From Acidobacteriota bacterium (GTDB lineage Bacteria; Acidobacteriota; Vicinamibacteria; Vicinamibacterales; UBA2999), in assembly GCA_030697165.1 (NCBI GenBank), contig JAUYQQ010000004.1, forward strand, positions 141,390-205,389: 64,000 nucleotides of DNA, read 5' to 3'. Every line of letters starts with the position of its first letter. Within the stretch, counting starts at the first letter, position 1. Below, piece after piece: positions 13,790 through 22,933 of this stretch. The translations under genes and the position numbers were made by a program. Below the pieces are notes generated by a model that was not told the origin of the DNA, made no database searches, and saw nothing but the letters and a program-made list of their open reading frames with translations.

Positions 13790-15784
13790 TCATTTTTCAA
13801 GAATCTCGAACACCCGGCTGACCCGGCCGACCGGCTGGCCGTCGACGGTCGCGACCACGCTGGCGGTATAGCGGCCCGGCGGAAGGCTCGAAGTGTCAAT
13901 TTCCGCCGCATTTATGATGACCGACGCCCCGTCGACGGTCTGGACGGCCATCAGGAACCTCCGTACTGGCTCGGCGGTGCCGGCAGGGATCACCTCGATG
14001 ACCGCCCTGGCGCCTGCCAGGCGGTCCGCGTCGGCGGACATCAGTTCGATCAAGGCCGACACCGGCGTCCCCTGGGTGACCCGGGCGCGCGGTAGAAGCC
14101 TTCCACCCTCGCTGATCCCGACGACCAGATCGCTCAATTGCAGCTCGCCGGCGACTCGCAGGCCCGCAGCCAGTGGCACATCAACAACGCCGGCGCGGCC
14201 ATCCGCATCCCTCGCGGCCACGCGCAGGCGGTATCGCCCGGGCAGGAGCTTCGCCGACGTCGTCATGACCAGTGGCCCAGGTGTGCCGGCCTCGAATGTT
14301 TGCTGGCCGGTGGCGACCACATTGCCGTCGTTGAAGACCGCGAATGCCCAATCGGCCGGTAACCGCGCCCGCTCGGCTGAGAGCTCCGCCGAGATCAACA
14401 CCCGGAGCGTGCTCTCCTCGGTGCCACGGGTCGAATACGCGGTGGCGCTAATCGCGAGATCGCTGATGTCGGTCGGCTGGTTCAGGAGCGCCAGCAACGG
14501 ATCGGCGGCCGGCGTCCCCGGCTTGCCCTCCGAAGCCTTGGCAACCGAGGGCTTGCCCTCCGAAGCCACGGCGAAGGAGGGCCGCGGGGCGACCTCGGGC
14601 CGCGAGCGCACCGTCAGCCCCGGCCGCTTGACCGTAACCTCCAGCGAGCGAGGCGAGCCGGACGTGTCTTCGGGCCCGCTCTCGACCCCGAGCACGTAGA
14701 AGTTGTTGATCTCGGTCGTGATGCGATCGAAGACGCCGGTCGCGCGGCCCACCCCCATGAACAGCCGCCCGCCGGTCATGCCGGTCAGGGCGCCGAGGCC
14801 CGCGGTCGCCTCGCGGCCGCCAAAGGCAGAGGTGACGGTCCGCCGGTCGGTGACGTTCGAGTCGGGTTGGTCTAGGTGCACGGCGTAGAGGGTCAACTGC
14901 GCCTCGGCTGCCTTCTGCGAAAACCGTTGAAAGCGCGTCAGCAGGTCCTGGCCAAACTGCAGCCCGCCGGAAATGAGGATGACGTGTTTCGAGCCGCGCA
15001 GCGGGGCCAGCTTCGCGGCCAGGCTTTCAAGGACCGAGGTCGTGGTCTCAACGTGGGCGCGCCCAATCTGCAGCAACTCGCGCGCCTGCACGATGAGGTC
15101 GGGCGGACAACGGTTCTGCAGTCCCCCGTTGGGGTCGGCGGGGATGCGATAGCACTCGCGCTCGATGACCTCGGCAATGACGCGAGAGTCGCCTCGCTCG
15201 TAGGCGAGCGCTTCATCCCAGGAAATATTGCGGTCACGATACATGTCCTGGCGCGGACGGGTGCCCGACATCAGGGGCAACGCCGCGCGCACGCGGTCGT
15301 GGTCGCGGGTCAAGTCCACACCGCCGACCGGCACACCGACCAGGCCGACCGCGTCGGCGGGTTGCAGTCCGTCGATGACGGCGGTGGCCGCCTCGAGCAG
15401 GGCGGCCTCGTTGCCTGGCGCGAGCGAATCGCGATCGACCACGATCACGACAATGCGGCCCTCGGCGCCCAACGCCCGGCCACGGCTCTCGCGCGCCGGT
15501 GCGGTCGTGCCACCAGCGGCCACCACCATGCCGTCGCCGTGAAAGTCGGCGAAGACCACCTTCCGCGGCCGCCCGCCAACCGTGACCGAGAAGTCTTCAG
15601 GGCCGAGATTCCGCACCGGCACACCATCGCGATCGAGCGCGGTCGCCTCGAACGTGATGAGATCGATGCCGGTCCGAAACGCGGGCGCCGGCTGCTGGCC
15701 GCCCCCGGCCGCATGCGGAGCCGCGGCGATTGCCACGACCACGAGCCATGACAGGACGGCGATGCGCAAGACAGGCACACTCAT
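13790..15784 (-). CDS. VWFA-related acidobacterial secreted protein
   Basis: A 664-residue exported protein. A signal peptide (LSWLVVVAIAAAPHAAG) is followed by the acidobacterial pattern FRTGIDLITFEATALDRDGV, LGPEDFSVTVGGRPRKVVF. The von Willebrand A-type domain has GRIVVIVVDRDSLAPG (the metal-site DxD-S element is partly kept) and KHVILISGGLQFGQDL, up to about residue 365. After a linker containing two SEGKP repeats (about residue 405), a beta-sandwich rich C-terminal half continues (GRYRLRVAARDADGRAG). Such proteins act outside the membrane, probably in binding. It is the last gene of a six-gene operon whose other members encode two ABC-2 exporters. Confidence 0.85.
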   Translation of the reverse strand: MSVPVLRIAVLSWLVVVAIAAAPHAAGGGQQPAPAFRTGIDLITFEATALDRDGVPVRNLGPEDFSVTVGGRPRKVVFADFHGDGMVVAAGGTTAPARESRGRALGAEGRIVVIVVDRDSLAPGNEAALLEAATAVIDGLQPADAVGLVGVPVGGVDLTRDHDRVRAALPLMSGTRPRQDMYRDRNISWDEALAYERGDSRVIAEVIERECYRIPADPNGGLQNRCPPDLIVQARELLQIGRAHVETTTSVLESLAAKLAPLRGSKHVILISGGLQFGQDLLTRFQRFSQKAAEAQLTLYAVHLDQPDSNVTDRRTVTSAFGGREATAGLGALTGMTGGRLFMGVGRATGVFDRITTEINNFYVLGVESGPEDTSGSPRSLEVTVKRPGLTVRSRPEVAPRPSFAVASEGKPSVAKASEGKPGTPAADPLLALLNQPTDISDLAISATAYSTRGTEESTLRVLISAELSAERARLPADWAFAVFNDGNVVATGQQTFEAGTPGPLVMTTSAKLLPGRYRLRVAARDADGRAGVVDVPLAAGLRVAGELQLSDLVVGISEGGRLLPRARVTQGTPVSALIELMSADADRLAGARAVIEVIPAGTAEPVRRFLMAVQTVDGASVIINAAEIDTSSLPPGRYTASVVATVDGQPVGRVSRVFEILEK
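14521..14580. repeat. 30-bp tandem duplication inside the VWFA gene
   Basis: Two 30-base units beginning GCTTGCCCTCCGAAGCC follow each other, encoding on the minus strand the repeated words ASEGKP-SVAKASEGKP in the linker between the VWA domain and the C-terminal half. Frame is kept because the unit is a multiple of three. Confidence 0.7.
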
Positions 15785-15794
15785 GCGATCGACT

Positions 15795-16784
15795 CTACTG
15801 CTTTGGGACCACGAGCGCCGCGGCGGTGCCGAACTGCTTGAAATCCGAGTACTTGGCGCGGGTCGTCGATCGCCCGACCGACGGGGTGATCTTCAGGGTG
15901 ATGGGGCCGCTGTAGAACTCTGCCATCTCAGACGGCAGCCACAACCCCAGCACCGGGTGCGGGCGGTAAGTGACCTCGATATCCGCCGAGCTCTCGATCT
16001 TGTCCCAATACATGGTCGGCACCGCGGCCTCCCGCCGCCCTTGCGTAGCCGACGGGTTGAGCGGGGGCCGCTGGCTCGGGGCTGTCTGCACCGGCGACGT
16101 CATCTGGTCGGCAAAGTTCTTCATTTGCAGGCGCGTGCGCACGACGGTGCCATCATCGGGCTTGACCCACAGCGTTCCCGACACCGGCACGTCCACGCCG
16201 GCTGCGGTCATGACCAGGGTCGGCGTGCGCGTTTCTTTGAACGCGATCTCCCACGTCTCTTCGCCGTTGATCTTCCTGGTGCCCTTGCGCGTGAACGCAA
16301 AGCGCGCGAGGTTATCCGGAATAAAGAAGAACATGGCGGACGTCGGCACGTTGAAGTTGCGGCTGACCGGCCCGACGTTGAACCGCGAACTCTCGTTGGC
16401 GATGCGCTGCAACTCGGTGGCGTCGGTGGTGGTTGTCGCGGTAAACAACGACACCAGGCGGTCGCGTCGATCCGCGATGGCCGTGCCATTCACTTCCACC
16501 ACGTCGCGAAAGCCCACCCAGCCCGTTCCATCACCGGTCTTGACGATCGCAAACTCCGCCACCAGGCGGCGCGGTGGCGTAGGCGCGGCGGCGCCCTCGA
16601 ACATCACGGTCTGCGTGTATTCCTCGATTGCGACCACGAGGGCCGCCTTTTCGCCGTAGCTGCTGATGTAGGCGCCCATGCGCGCCAGCACGGGTGGCAG
16701 GCTTTGATCGGGAGGCGCCTGGGCTGACGCGGCAACTGCGGCCAGGGCGATGAGCGCGATGATCACGTGCGCGCGGTGTCCCAA
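15795..16784 (-). CDS. exported protein of unknown function
   Basis: A 329-residue protein with a signal peptide (VIIALIALAAVAASAQA). The mature part starts LPPVLARMGAYISSYGEKAA and then alternates short beta strands (RRLVAEFAIVKTGDGTGWVGFRDVVEVNG, AMFFFIPDNLARFAF, ETWEIAFKETRTPTLVMT, GTLWVKPDDGTVVRTRLQMK). It ends VTYRPHPVLGLWLPSEMAEFY. This resembles the beta-rich lipoprotein-carrier-like proteins common in Acidobacteria, with the DG.VVRT strand typical of that fold, but I cannot name a family. It lies between the ABC exporter genes and the VWFA gene, eleven bases from the latter, so it probably works with them in the envelope. Confidence 0.8.
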   Translation of the reverse strand: MGHRAHVIIALIALAAVAASAQAPPDQSLPPVLARMGAYISSYGEKAALVVAIEEYTQTVMFEGAAAPTPPRRLVAEFAIVKTGDGTGWVGFRDVVEVNGTAIADRRDRLVSLFTATTTTDATELQRIANESSRFNVGPVSRNFNVPTSAMFFFIPDNLARFAFTRKGTRKINGEETWEIAFKETRTPTLVMTAAGVDVPVSGTLWVKPDDGTVVRTRLQMKNFADQMTSPVQTAPSQRPPLNPSATQGRREAAVPTMYWDKIESSADIEVTYRPHPVLGLWLPSEMAEFYSGPITLKITPSVGRSTTRAKYSDFKQFGTAAALVVPKQ

Positions 16785-16793
16785 AAGGCTTTC

Positions 16794-17633
16794 CTACTGC
16801 TCGAGAATGTACTCTTTCCGCTCGACCACGCGCGTGGCCAGGTAGAGGAAGACGACCAGGTATGCAAACAGCCACGCCAGTGACACCGCCACCGGCGGGT
16901 TCTCCCGAAACATCCCCTGGAGGATGCTCGCCACGCCGTCCGACGGCATGGCGTGGGGCACCAGTGACTGCATGTAGAAGGCGATTGTGAACTGCTTCAG
17001 GTAGCCCGGCAGGGCCATCACCACCTGCTCCCAGCCAAAGGCGAACACCAGCCCGATGACCAGGGGCCGCTTGAAGTAGGCCCCGACGAAGGCAAACAGG
17101 GCCCCGTACACCGCCAGCCCCAGGGCCAGCAGTCCGAGGTCGGTGACCAGCGAGCCAAATGTCGCGGGCAGCTCCGAGAAGGGCACCAGCAGGAAGAAGA
17201 CGATCATTACCGACGGCAGCACCACCAGCAGGGTGCACGCCAGGTAGGCCAGGTACTTGCCCACCAGCACCGCGCCGCGCGGAATCGGGCGGGTGAACAG
17301 GTAGGTAATGGTCTTGTCTTCCACCTCGTCGGCCATCAGCGCCGTACCGTAGAACACGCCCAGCACAGGGACGATGAAGCGGAGGAACAGCATCCAGATC
17401 ATCACGCCGAAAATGCCGAAGCCGGCGACGCGCTGGCCGTTGACGCGCAGCGCCGACATCCCGAACAGCTCGAGCACCTTGACGATCACCGCCAGCAGCA
17501 CCGGGCCGCCGACGACCAGCGCCATGAAGATGGTGCGGCGCGACCACAGCATTTCGCCGAGCGACAGGTCGAACACCCGGCGCGAGGCGGCCCAGAAACT
17601 CATGTGCTTGTGCTTCGGGATGGCCGTGGTCAT
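16794..17633 (-). CDS. ABC-2 type transporter permease (second pair)
   Basis: A 279-residue inner-membrane protein with about six hydrophobic segments: FMALVVGGPVLLAVIVKVLE, FGVMIWMLFLRFIVPVLGVF, LAYLACTLLVVLPSVMIVFF, LGLLALGLAVYGALFAFVGA, VIGLVFAFGWEQVVMAL and AWLFAYLVVFLYLA. The conserved ABC-2 stretch LMADEVEDKTITYLFTRPIPR lies between segments two and three. It pairs with the ATPase encoded immediately upstream, overlapping it by four bases (ATGA). The substrate is unknown; the same operon holds a second ATPase-permease pair and two secreted proteins. Confidence 0.88.
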   Translation of the reverse strand: MTTAIPKHKHMSFWAASRRVFDLSLGEMLWSRRTIFMALVVGGPVLLAVIVKVLELFGMSALRVNGQRVAGFGIFGVMIWMLFLRFIVPVLGVFYGTALMADEVEDKTITYLFTRPIPRGAVLVGKYLAYLACTLLVVLPSVMIVFFLLVPFSELPATFGSLVTDLGLLALGLAVYGALFAFVGAYFKRPLVIGLVFAFGWEQVVMALPGYLKQFTIAFYMQSLVPHAMPSDGVASILQGMFRENPPVAVSLAWLFAYLVVFLYLATRVVERKEYILEQ

Positions 17634-18604
17634 TGCTTCACCAAGTACTTGAAGACGGCCTGCAGGTTGTCGTCGGGCGACTGCACTTCGTCAATGCGGC
17701 CGCACTCCCCCGACGCGGCAAGCTCGGTCAGCCGCGCATAGAAGCTGTCGGGCTTCGACGTCTCCACGATCACCGCGCCCGGCTCGAACTTCATGCTGAG
17801 CACATCGTCTTCCTGCATGAACTTGCGCGCCAGCGCGCGCGGGTCGGCGCCGCGCACGAACACGGTGTGCGGGTGCGTGTCGATCAGGTCGCGAATCTGG
17901 TGCACGTTGCCTTCGGCGAGGATGCGGCCGTTGTTGATCAGGAGGATGTTCGAGGTCATCGACTCGATCTCGTGCAGGATGTGGCTCGAGACGATGATGT
18001 GCTTGCCGGCGCGCGCCCAGTCCTTGATCAGGCGGATGGTCTTGCGCCGCATCAGCGGGTCCATGCCGGTGAGCGGTTCGTCGAGAATCAGCAACTCGGG
18101 GTCATGGACCAGCGCCTGGGCGAGCTTGACGCGCTGGCGCATGCCCTTGCTGTAGGCGCCAATCTTCTTGGCGCCCGCGTCGAGCAGGTCCACCTTGTCG
18201 AGAGCGGCCTTGGCCGCGGCCTCGGCTTCCGCGTCGCTGTAGCCGTTCAGGCGCACGAGCGCGTTGATCCATTCGAAGCCGGTCATGCGGTCGTAAAACG
18301 CGTCCTGCTCGGGACAGAAGCCAATGCGCGCGTAGACGTCGGGGTTGCCCCAGATCGGCTCGCCGAGCACGCGAATGGTGCCCTGGCTCGGCTTCAACTG
18401 CCCCGTCATCAACTTCATGAACGTCGACTTGCCGGCGCCGTTCGGCCCGAGCAAGCCGGTGATGCCCGGCGGAATGGACACGGTGACGTCGTTGAGGCCG
18501 CTGACCTGCCCGTACCACTTGGACACGTGATCGGCCTGGACCAGCACCAATCCGGTTCCCGACTCCCGACTCCCGACTCCCGACGTGGCGAAGCTTGTCG
18601 TCAT
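17630..18604 (-). CDS. ABC transporter ATP-binding protein (second pair)
   Basis: A 324-residue ABC ATPase with Walker A GLLGPNGAGKSTF, signature YSKGMRQRVKLAQAL, Walker B PELLILDEPLTGMDP and the switch His in IIVSSHILHEIE. A C-terminal accessory domain of about 90 residues follows. The N-terminus is odd: between the ATG and the first domain residues the sequence encodes SGVGSRESGTG, produced by a tandem GACTCCC microsatellite (18556-18592). Translation may really begin at a later TTG/GTG (before VLVQADHVSKWYG). It overlaps the upstream permease and downstream permease genes by four bases each. Confidence 0.93.
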   Translation of the reverse strand: MTTSFATSGVGSRESGTGLVLVQADHVSKWYGQVSGLNDVTVSIPPGITGLLGPNGAGKSTFMKLMTGQLKPSQGTIRVLGEPIWGNPDVYARIGFCPEQDAFYDRMTGFEWINALVRLNGYSDAEAEAAAKAALDKVDLLDAGAKKIGAYSKGMRQRVKLAQALVHDPELLILDEPLTGMDPLMRRKTIRLIKDWARAGKHIIVSSHILHEIESMTSNILLINNGRILAEGNVHQIRDLIDTHPHTVFVRGADPRALARKFMQEDDVLSMKFEPGAVIVETSKPDSFYARLTELAASGECGRIDEVQSPDDNLQAVFKYLVKQ

Positions 18605-19440
18605 GTGACGATCTCCACCCCGCGGACGCGGCGGCTCAGGATGAAGAACGACGCGCCGATCAACACCAGCACGGTGATCCCGGCGATGGCCGGCGACAAC
18701 TGGTAGCGCGGCGGCAACCGGAAGATCACGTCACCCAGTTGCTCGAGCGAGGCGGTCGGCGACAGCCACGCGAAATTGGTGCGGCCGGTGATGCCGCGCA
18801 AGGCGTTGAAGAGCGCGGTGGTGAAGAAGAACAACCCGGCAAACATCACCCCCACGAAGCGGCTGCTCTTCGACAGCGACGACAAGGCCAGCATGGTGGT
18901 TGACGCCAGCAGCACCTGCGCGAGCGAGAACAAGGTGATGGCCGGCAGCAGGTAGAGGTTGTTGCTGATGAAGGTCAGGCTGCCGGCGAAGATCGCCTGC
19001 GTCAGCAGCAGCATCATGGCCGGCAGGAACGTCACCGACACCAGGAACAGGAACAGGATGGCGAGCTTGCCGGCGATATACTCCGCGCTCGTCATCGGCT
19101 TCGACAGGTAGAGCTGCAAGGCATTGGCGCGGCGGTCGTTGGCGATCAAGCCGGCGCCGACGTAGATGGTCACGAAGAACACGAACGCGCCCTGCTGGTC
19201 GAGGAACTCGCGGAAGGTCTCGCCCTTGGGCGCGAGAAACGACGCCTGCTGGAACGTGGCCGAGACGTAAATCTGCACCGCGCGGACGACGAAGGGCGCC
19301 CAGGCAAACAGCATCAAACCCAGGAACTGGCGCTTGGAGATGACGCTCATGATGCCGGCACGGGTCATCACCCGCCAGGCCTGGCCGATGGTGGCGCGGG
19401 TGCCGCCGTAGCGCCGATAACCCTGATCGTGAATGGGCAT
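18601..19440 (-). CDS. ABC-2 type transporter permease (first pair)
   Basis: A 279-residue membrane protein. After a cytoplasmic start (HDQGYRRYGGTRATIGQAWRV) it has hydrophobic segments FLGLMLFAWAPFVVRAVQIY, FVFFVTIYVGAGLIAND, LAILFLFLVSVTFLPAMMLL, NNLYLLPAITLFSLAQVLLA, FVGVMFAGLFFFTTALFNAL and LSPAIAGITVLVLIGASFFI. The ABC-2 consensus piece NDRRANALQLYLSKPMTSAEYI follows the second segment. It is the partner of the ATPase encoded three bases upstream. The start HDQGYRRYxG is typical of the permeases that accompany gliding- or Na+-type exporters; substrate unknown. Confidence 0.88.
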   Translation of the reverse strand: MPIHDQGYRRYGGTRATIGQAWRVMTRAGIMSVISKRQFLGLMLFAWAPFVVRAVQIYVSATFQQASFLAPKGETFREFLDQQGAFVFFVTIYVGAGLIANDRRANALQLYLSKPMTSAEYIAGKLAILFLFLVSVTFLPAMMLLLTQAIFAGSLTFISNNLYLLPAITLFSLAQVLLASTTMLALSSLSKSSRFVGVMFAGLFFFTTALFNALRGITGRTNFAWLSPTASLEQLGDVIFRLPPRYQLSPAIAGITVLVLIGASFFILSRRVRGVEIVT

Positions 19441-19443
19441 GGG

Positions 19444-20418
19444 CTACTTGTCTCCCACCGCGCGCGCGAACACGTCTTCGAGGGTCGGCACGCTGGGACG
19501 CACGTGACGCACCTGCACCCGCTCGCGGGCCGCCAGGTCGAACAGCACCTTGGGGTTGTCGCCGGCCACACCGGGCACGAACACCCGCATGACGTCTTCA
19601 TCCGAGTCTTTGACGTCGAAGCCCTCGCTGCGCAGCACGCTGATGAACTGCGTCTCGTCGCCCTTGATCCGCAGCTCGTAGACGCGACCGGTGGTGCCCT
19701 TCAGGGCGTCGATCGGTCCGTAGGTGGCGACCGTGCCCTTGTCCATGACGACGACGTGGTCGCAGGTGAACTCGACGTCGGGCAGCAGGTGCGACGACAG
19801 GATCAGGTTGACGTTCTTGTTGTGGGCGAGATCGTGAATCAGCTCGAGCATCTCGTCGCGGCCCTTGGGGTCCATGCCGTTGGTGGGCTCGTCCAGGAAC
19901 AGCAAATCGGGGTCGTGGACAATGGCCTGGGCCAGCTTGATGCGCTGCTTCATGCCGGTCGAGTAGGTCTCGATGTTGCGGTAGCGCGCCTCGCCGAGGC
20001 CGACGTAGTACAGCACTTCGTGCGCGCGCTGCATGGCGTCGGTCGTTGGCAGGCCCGACAACTGGCCGCAGTAGGCGACAAACGACACTGCGTTCATGCC
20101 GGGGATGTGGGAATCGCTTTCCGGCATGTAGCCAATCCGCTCGCGAATCTCGAGCGGCTGCGTGGCCACGTCCATGTCGATCACCTTCATGCTGCCCTTG
20201 TCGGGCACCAGGAAGCCAAGCAGCGACTTGAGGAGGGTGCTCTTGCCGGCGCCGTTCGGGCCGAGCAGGCCGACCGCCCCCGGGGGGAACACCGCGGTGA
20301 CGTCCGTGAGCGCCCACTGCTTGCCGTAGCGGACGCTGAGATTCTGGCACTGGACCACCGGTCCGGCGAACCGTGGCGCGTCTAAGGGATGGGCCTGGCC
20401 CGCACCCGTTTCGGTCAT
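19444..20418 (-). CDS. ABC transporter ATP-binding protein (first pair)
   Basis: A 324-residue ABC ATPase and first gene of the six-gene operon. Walker A is GLLGPNGAGKSTL, signature YSTGMKQRIKLAQAI, Walker B DLLFLDEPTNGMDP, switch His in LILSSHLLPDVE. An extra C-terminal domain (about residues 230-324) ends ERVQVRHVRPSVPTLEDVFA, a common end in ABC-2 drug/lipid exporter ATPases. Its sequence is clearly paralogous to the second ATPase of the operon, so the ATPase-permease pair may have arisen by duplication. The spacer to the HD gene at 20445-21017 on the same strand is only 26 bases, so transcription might begin further upstream. Confidence 0.93.
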   Translation of the reverse strand: MTETGAGQAHPLDAPRFAGPVVQCQNLSVRYGKQWALTDVTAVFPPGAVGLLGPNGAGKSTLLKSLLGFLVPDKGSMKVIDMDVATQPLEIRERIGYMPESDSHIPGMNAVSFVAYCGQLSGLPTTDAMQRAHEVLYYVGLGEARYRNIETYSTGMKQRIKLAQAIVHDPDLLFLDEPTNGMDPKGRDEMLELIHDLAHNKNVNLILSSHLLPDVEFTCDHVVVMDKGTVATYGPIDALKGTTGRVYELRIKGDETQFISVLRSEGFDVKDSDEDVMRVFVPGVAGDNPKVLFDLAARERVQVRHVRPSVPTLEDVFARAVGDK

Positions 20419-20444
20419 CTGCGTTGAGTATACGGCTCTAAGGG

Positions 20445-21017
20445 TTACAGCGTTCCCCGAAGTCCCAAGGCGTCAGCCTCGAGCCTCAGGAATCCAATCA
20501 CGTTGGTGACGTGCTGTTCGAGGGGCAGCCCCATGAGCTCGGCCCCGCGAACCAGGTGATCGCGCGGCACCTGCCTGGCGAACGCCTTGTCCTTCATCCG
20601 CTTGATCACGGAGGCGGCCTCGAGGTCGAGCACGCTCTTGGACGGCCGCACCAGCGAGGCCGCGGTGACAAAGCCCGCCAATTCGTCGCAGGCCACCAGG
20701 GTCTTCTCGACCGGCGACTCCGGCTGCACGCCGGTGATCTCCGAGGCGTGCGAGAGGATGGCCCGCATGACCCACTCCGGGTAGCCAAGTGACCGCAGGT
20801 GCTCGCAGCCCTTGTTGGGATGGTCGCCGAGCGTCGGATACTTCTCGTAGTCGAAGTCATGGAGCAGCGCGACGACGGCCCACTCCTCTTCGTTGGCACC
20901 CTGCTGGCGCGCGTACCCGCGCACGGCAGCCTCCACGGCGAGCGCGTGCTTGCGCAGGCTCTCGCCCTGGGTCCATTCGGTCAGCAATTGCCAGGCGGCT
21001 TCACGTGAGAGGGTCAT
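20445..21017 (-). CDS. HD-domain hydrolase
   Basis: A 190-residue HD-superfamily phosphohydrolase. Metal-site elements are RKHALAVEA, ALLHDFDYEKYP, ILSHASEI and ACDELAGF in the expected order. The family acts on nucleotides or related phosphates; closely similar proteins are annotated only as HDIG proteins. The ATG at 21017 overlaps the stop of the NUDIX gene by four bases (ATGA), so the two hydrolases are translated together. The open frame continues far upstream of this ATG only as a shadow of the NUDIX gene. Confidence 0.88.
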   Translation of the reverse strand: MTLSREAAWQLLTEWTQGESLRKHALAVEAAVRGYARQQGANEEEWAVVALLHDFDYEKYPTLGDHPNKGCEHLRSLGYPEWVMRAILSHASEITGVQPESPVEKTLVACDELAGFVTAASLVRPSKSVLDLEAASVIKRMKDKAFARQVPRDHLVRGAELMGLPLEQHVTNVIGFLRLEADALGLRGTL

Positions 21018-21448
21018 GCCGGAAAAGAATACTCCAAGCCCTTGCGAATGACCGCCGCGGCGTGCGCGTTGACCCCGTAGGCGTCGAGTTCGGCCCCGGT
21101 CACCCACTCCACCGCTTCGGCATCCGAGCCGGCCACCGCGTCGCCACCGGGTGACGCGCACACGAAGTCGATGATCACGAAGTGGTAGCGGATGCGGCCA
21201 TCGGGGTCGCGGTGCACCCGGTCGAACGTTTCGATGATCGGCCCCGGATAGACCTCGAGGCCGGTCTCTTCCTTCACCTCGCGGCGCATCCCGTCGATCA
21301 GCGATTCGCCGAGGTGCAAATGGCCGCCGGGCAACGACCACTCGCCCTGGCGTGGTCCATGGGCCCGCCTGACGATCAGCGCCCGGCCGTCGCGAACGAC
21401 GACCGCGCCGACGCCGACCACGGGTTGCGCAGGGTATTCTCTGGCCAT
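21014..21448 (-). CDS. NUDIX hydrolase
   Basis: A 144-residue NUDIX protein with the full box [26 protein letters not shown] (G-x5-E-x7-R-E-U-x-E-E-x-G-U; positions about 42-66). The rest is typical of the MutT/ADP-ribose-type fold ([19 protein letters not shown] at the start, [10 protein letters not shown]). It hydrolyses a nucleoside diphosphate derivative; the substrate is unknown. Its start codon touches that of the divergent YjbQ gene: the hexamer CATATG at 21446-21451 contains both ATGs. It heads a two-gene unit with the HD hydrolase. Confidence 0.9.
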   Translation of the reverse strand: MAREYPAQPVVGVGAVVVRDGRALIVRRAHGPRQGEWSLPGGHLHLGESLIDGMRREVKEETGLEVYPGPIIETFDRVHRDPDGRIRYHFVIIDFVCASPGGDAVAGSDAEAVEWVTGAELDAYGVNAHAAAVIRKGLEYSFPA

Positions 21449-21871
<423 letters not shown>

Positions 21872-22933
21872 TCACAGCGGGAGACTGGCTGCGGCATTGA
21901 GATCAGCTGGCGCAAGCCGCCCGGCGTCGAGCAAGCGGATCCCAGCGGCGGCGATCATCGCCGCATTGTCGGTGGACAGCGCGAGGCTCGGGATGTAAAC
22001 CGGGATCTCGCTGCGCCCGGCTCTGGCCAAAGCCTCGTGCCGCAATCGCGAGTTCGCCGACACGCCGCCGGCGATCCCAATCGACTTGGCGCCGTGCCAG
22101 TGGGCGGCGGCAAATGCGCGATCAATCAGCGTGTCGACCACGCGATACTGAAAACTGGCCGCGAGGTCGGCGATTTCGTTGGGCGGCAACTGCTCGGTGC
22201 CGAGCGCCGCCTGCCGCTGCCGCACATGGCGCAGCACGGCCGTCTTGAGCCCGCTGAAACTGAAATCAAAGCGGCCATCCCGCTCAGGCGCGTTGCGGTC
22301 GGGATTGGTCAGGCGCGTGCCCGGAAAGCTGATCGCGGTGTCGCTTCCGTCGCGCGCCAGACGATCGAGAATCGGCCCGCCCGGATACCCCAGGCCGATC
22401 AATTTCGCCACCTTGTCATACGCCTCCCCCGCCGCATCGTCCCTCGTCCGGCCAAGCAGTTCGTACTCCCCCTCCCGCTGTACGAGATAGAGGCTGGTGT
22501 GACCGCCCGAGACCACGAGAATGATGGCCGGCAGCGGGATATGCCCGTGTTCGAGCCAGATCGACTCGATGTGGCCGGCGAGGTGGTTCACGGCCACGAG
22601 CGGCTTCTGCAGCGCCCACGCCGCCGACTTGGCGAACGACACGCCGACCAGCAGCGAGCCGACAAGACCTGGGCCCTGGGTCACGGCCAGGGCGTCGACG
22701 TCCTGCCATGTGGCGCCGCCATCAGAGAGCGCGCGCTCGACCACGCCACAGATATCGCGCACGTGCTGGCGCGACGCCAGCTCCGGCACGACCCCGCCCC
22801 ACTCGCGGTGAATGTCCACCTGTGAGGCAACGACGTTCGATCGCATCGCCCACGGCTTGACCGCATCCGCGGTCTGCTCGACCAGGGCAGCGGCGGTTTC
22901 GTCGCACGATGTCTCGATGCCGAGGACTAACAT
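21872..22933 (-). CDS. tsaD: tRNA N6-adenosine threonylcarbamoyltransferase
   Basis: A full-length 353-residue TsaD. The start MLVLGIETSCDETAAALVE is diagnostic. The metal ligands are H117 and H121 in NHLAGHIESIW, and the ASKHA-fold pieces VSGGHTSLYLV, AAGEAYDKVAKLIGLGYPGGP and GIAGGVSANSRLR are all present. It transfers the threonylcarbamoyl group to A37 of ANN-decoding tRNAs together with TsaB, TsaC and TsaE, none of which is in the window. A 14-bp repeat array lies between its start and the 3' end of mtnA. Confidence 0.96.
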   Translation of the reverse strand: MLVLGIETSCDETAAALVEQTADAVKPWAMRSNVVASQVDIHREWGGVVPELASRQHVRDICGVVERALSDGGATWQDVDALAVTQGPGLVGSLLVGVSFAKSAAWALQKPLVAVNHLAGHIESIWLEHGHIPLPAIILVVSGGHTSLYLVQREGEYELLGRTRDDAAGEAYDKVAKLIGLGYPGGPILDRLARDGSDTAISFPGTRLTNPDRNAPERDGRFDFSFSGLKTAVLRHVRQRQAALGTEQLPPNEIADLAASFQYRVVDTLIDRAFAAAHWHGAKSIGIAGGVSANSRLRHEALARAGRSEIPVYIPSLALSTDNAAMIAAAGIRLLDAGRLAPADLNAAASLPL

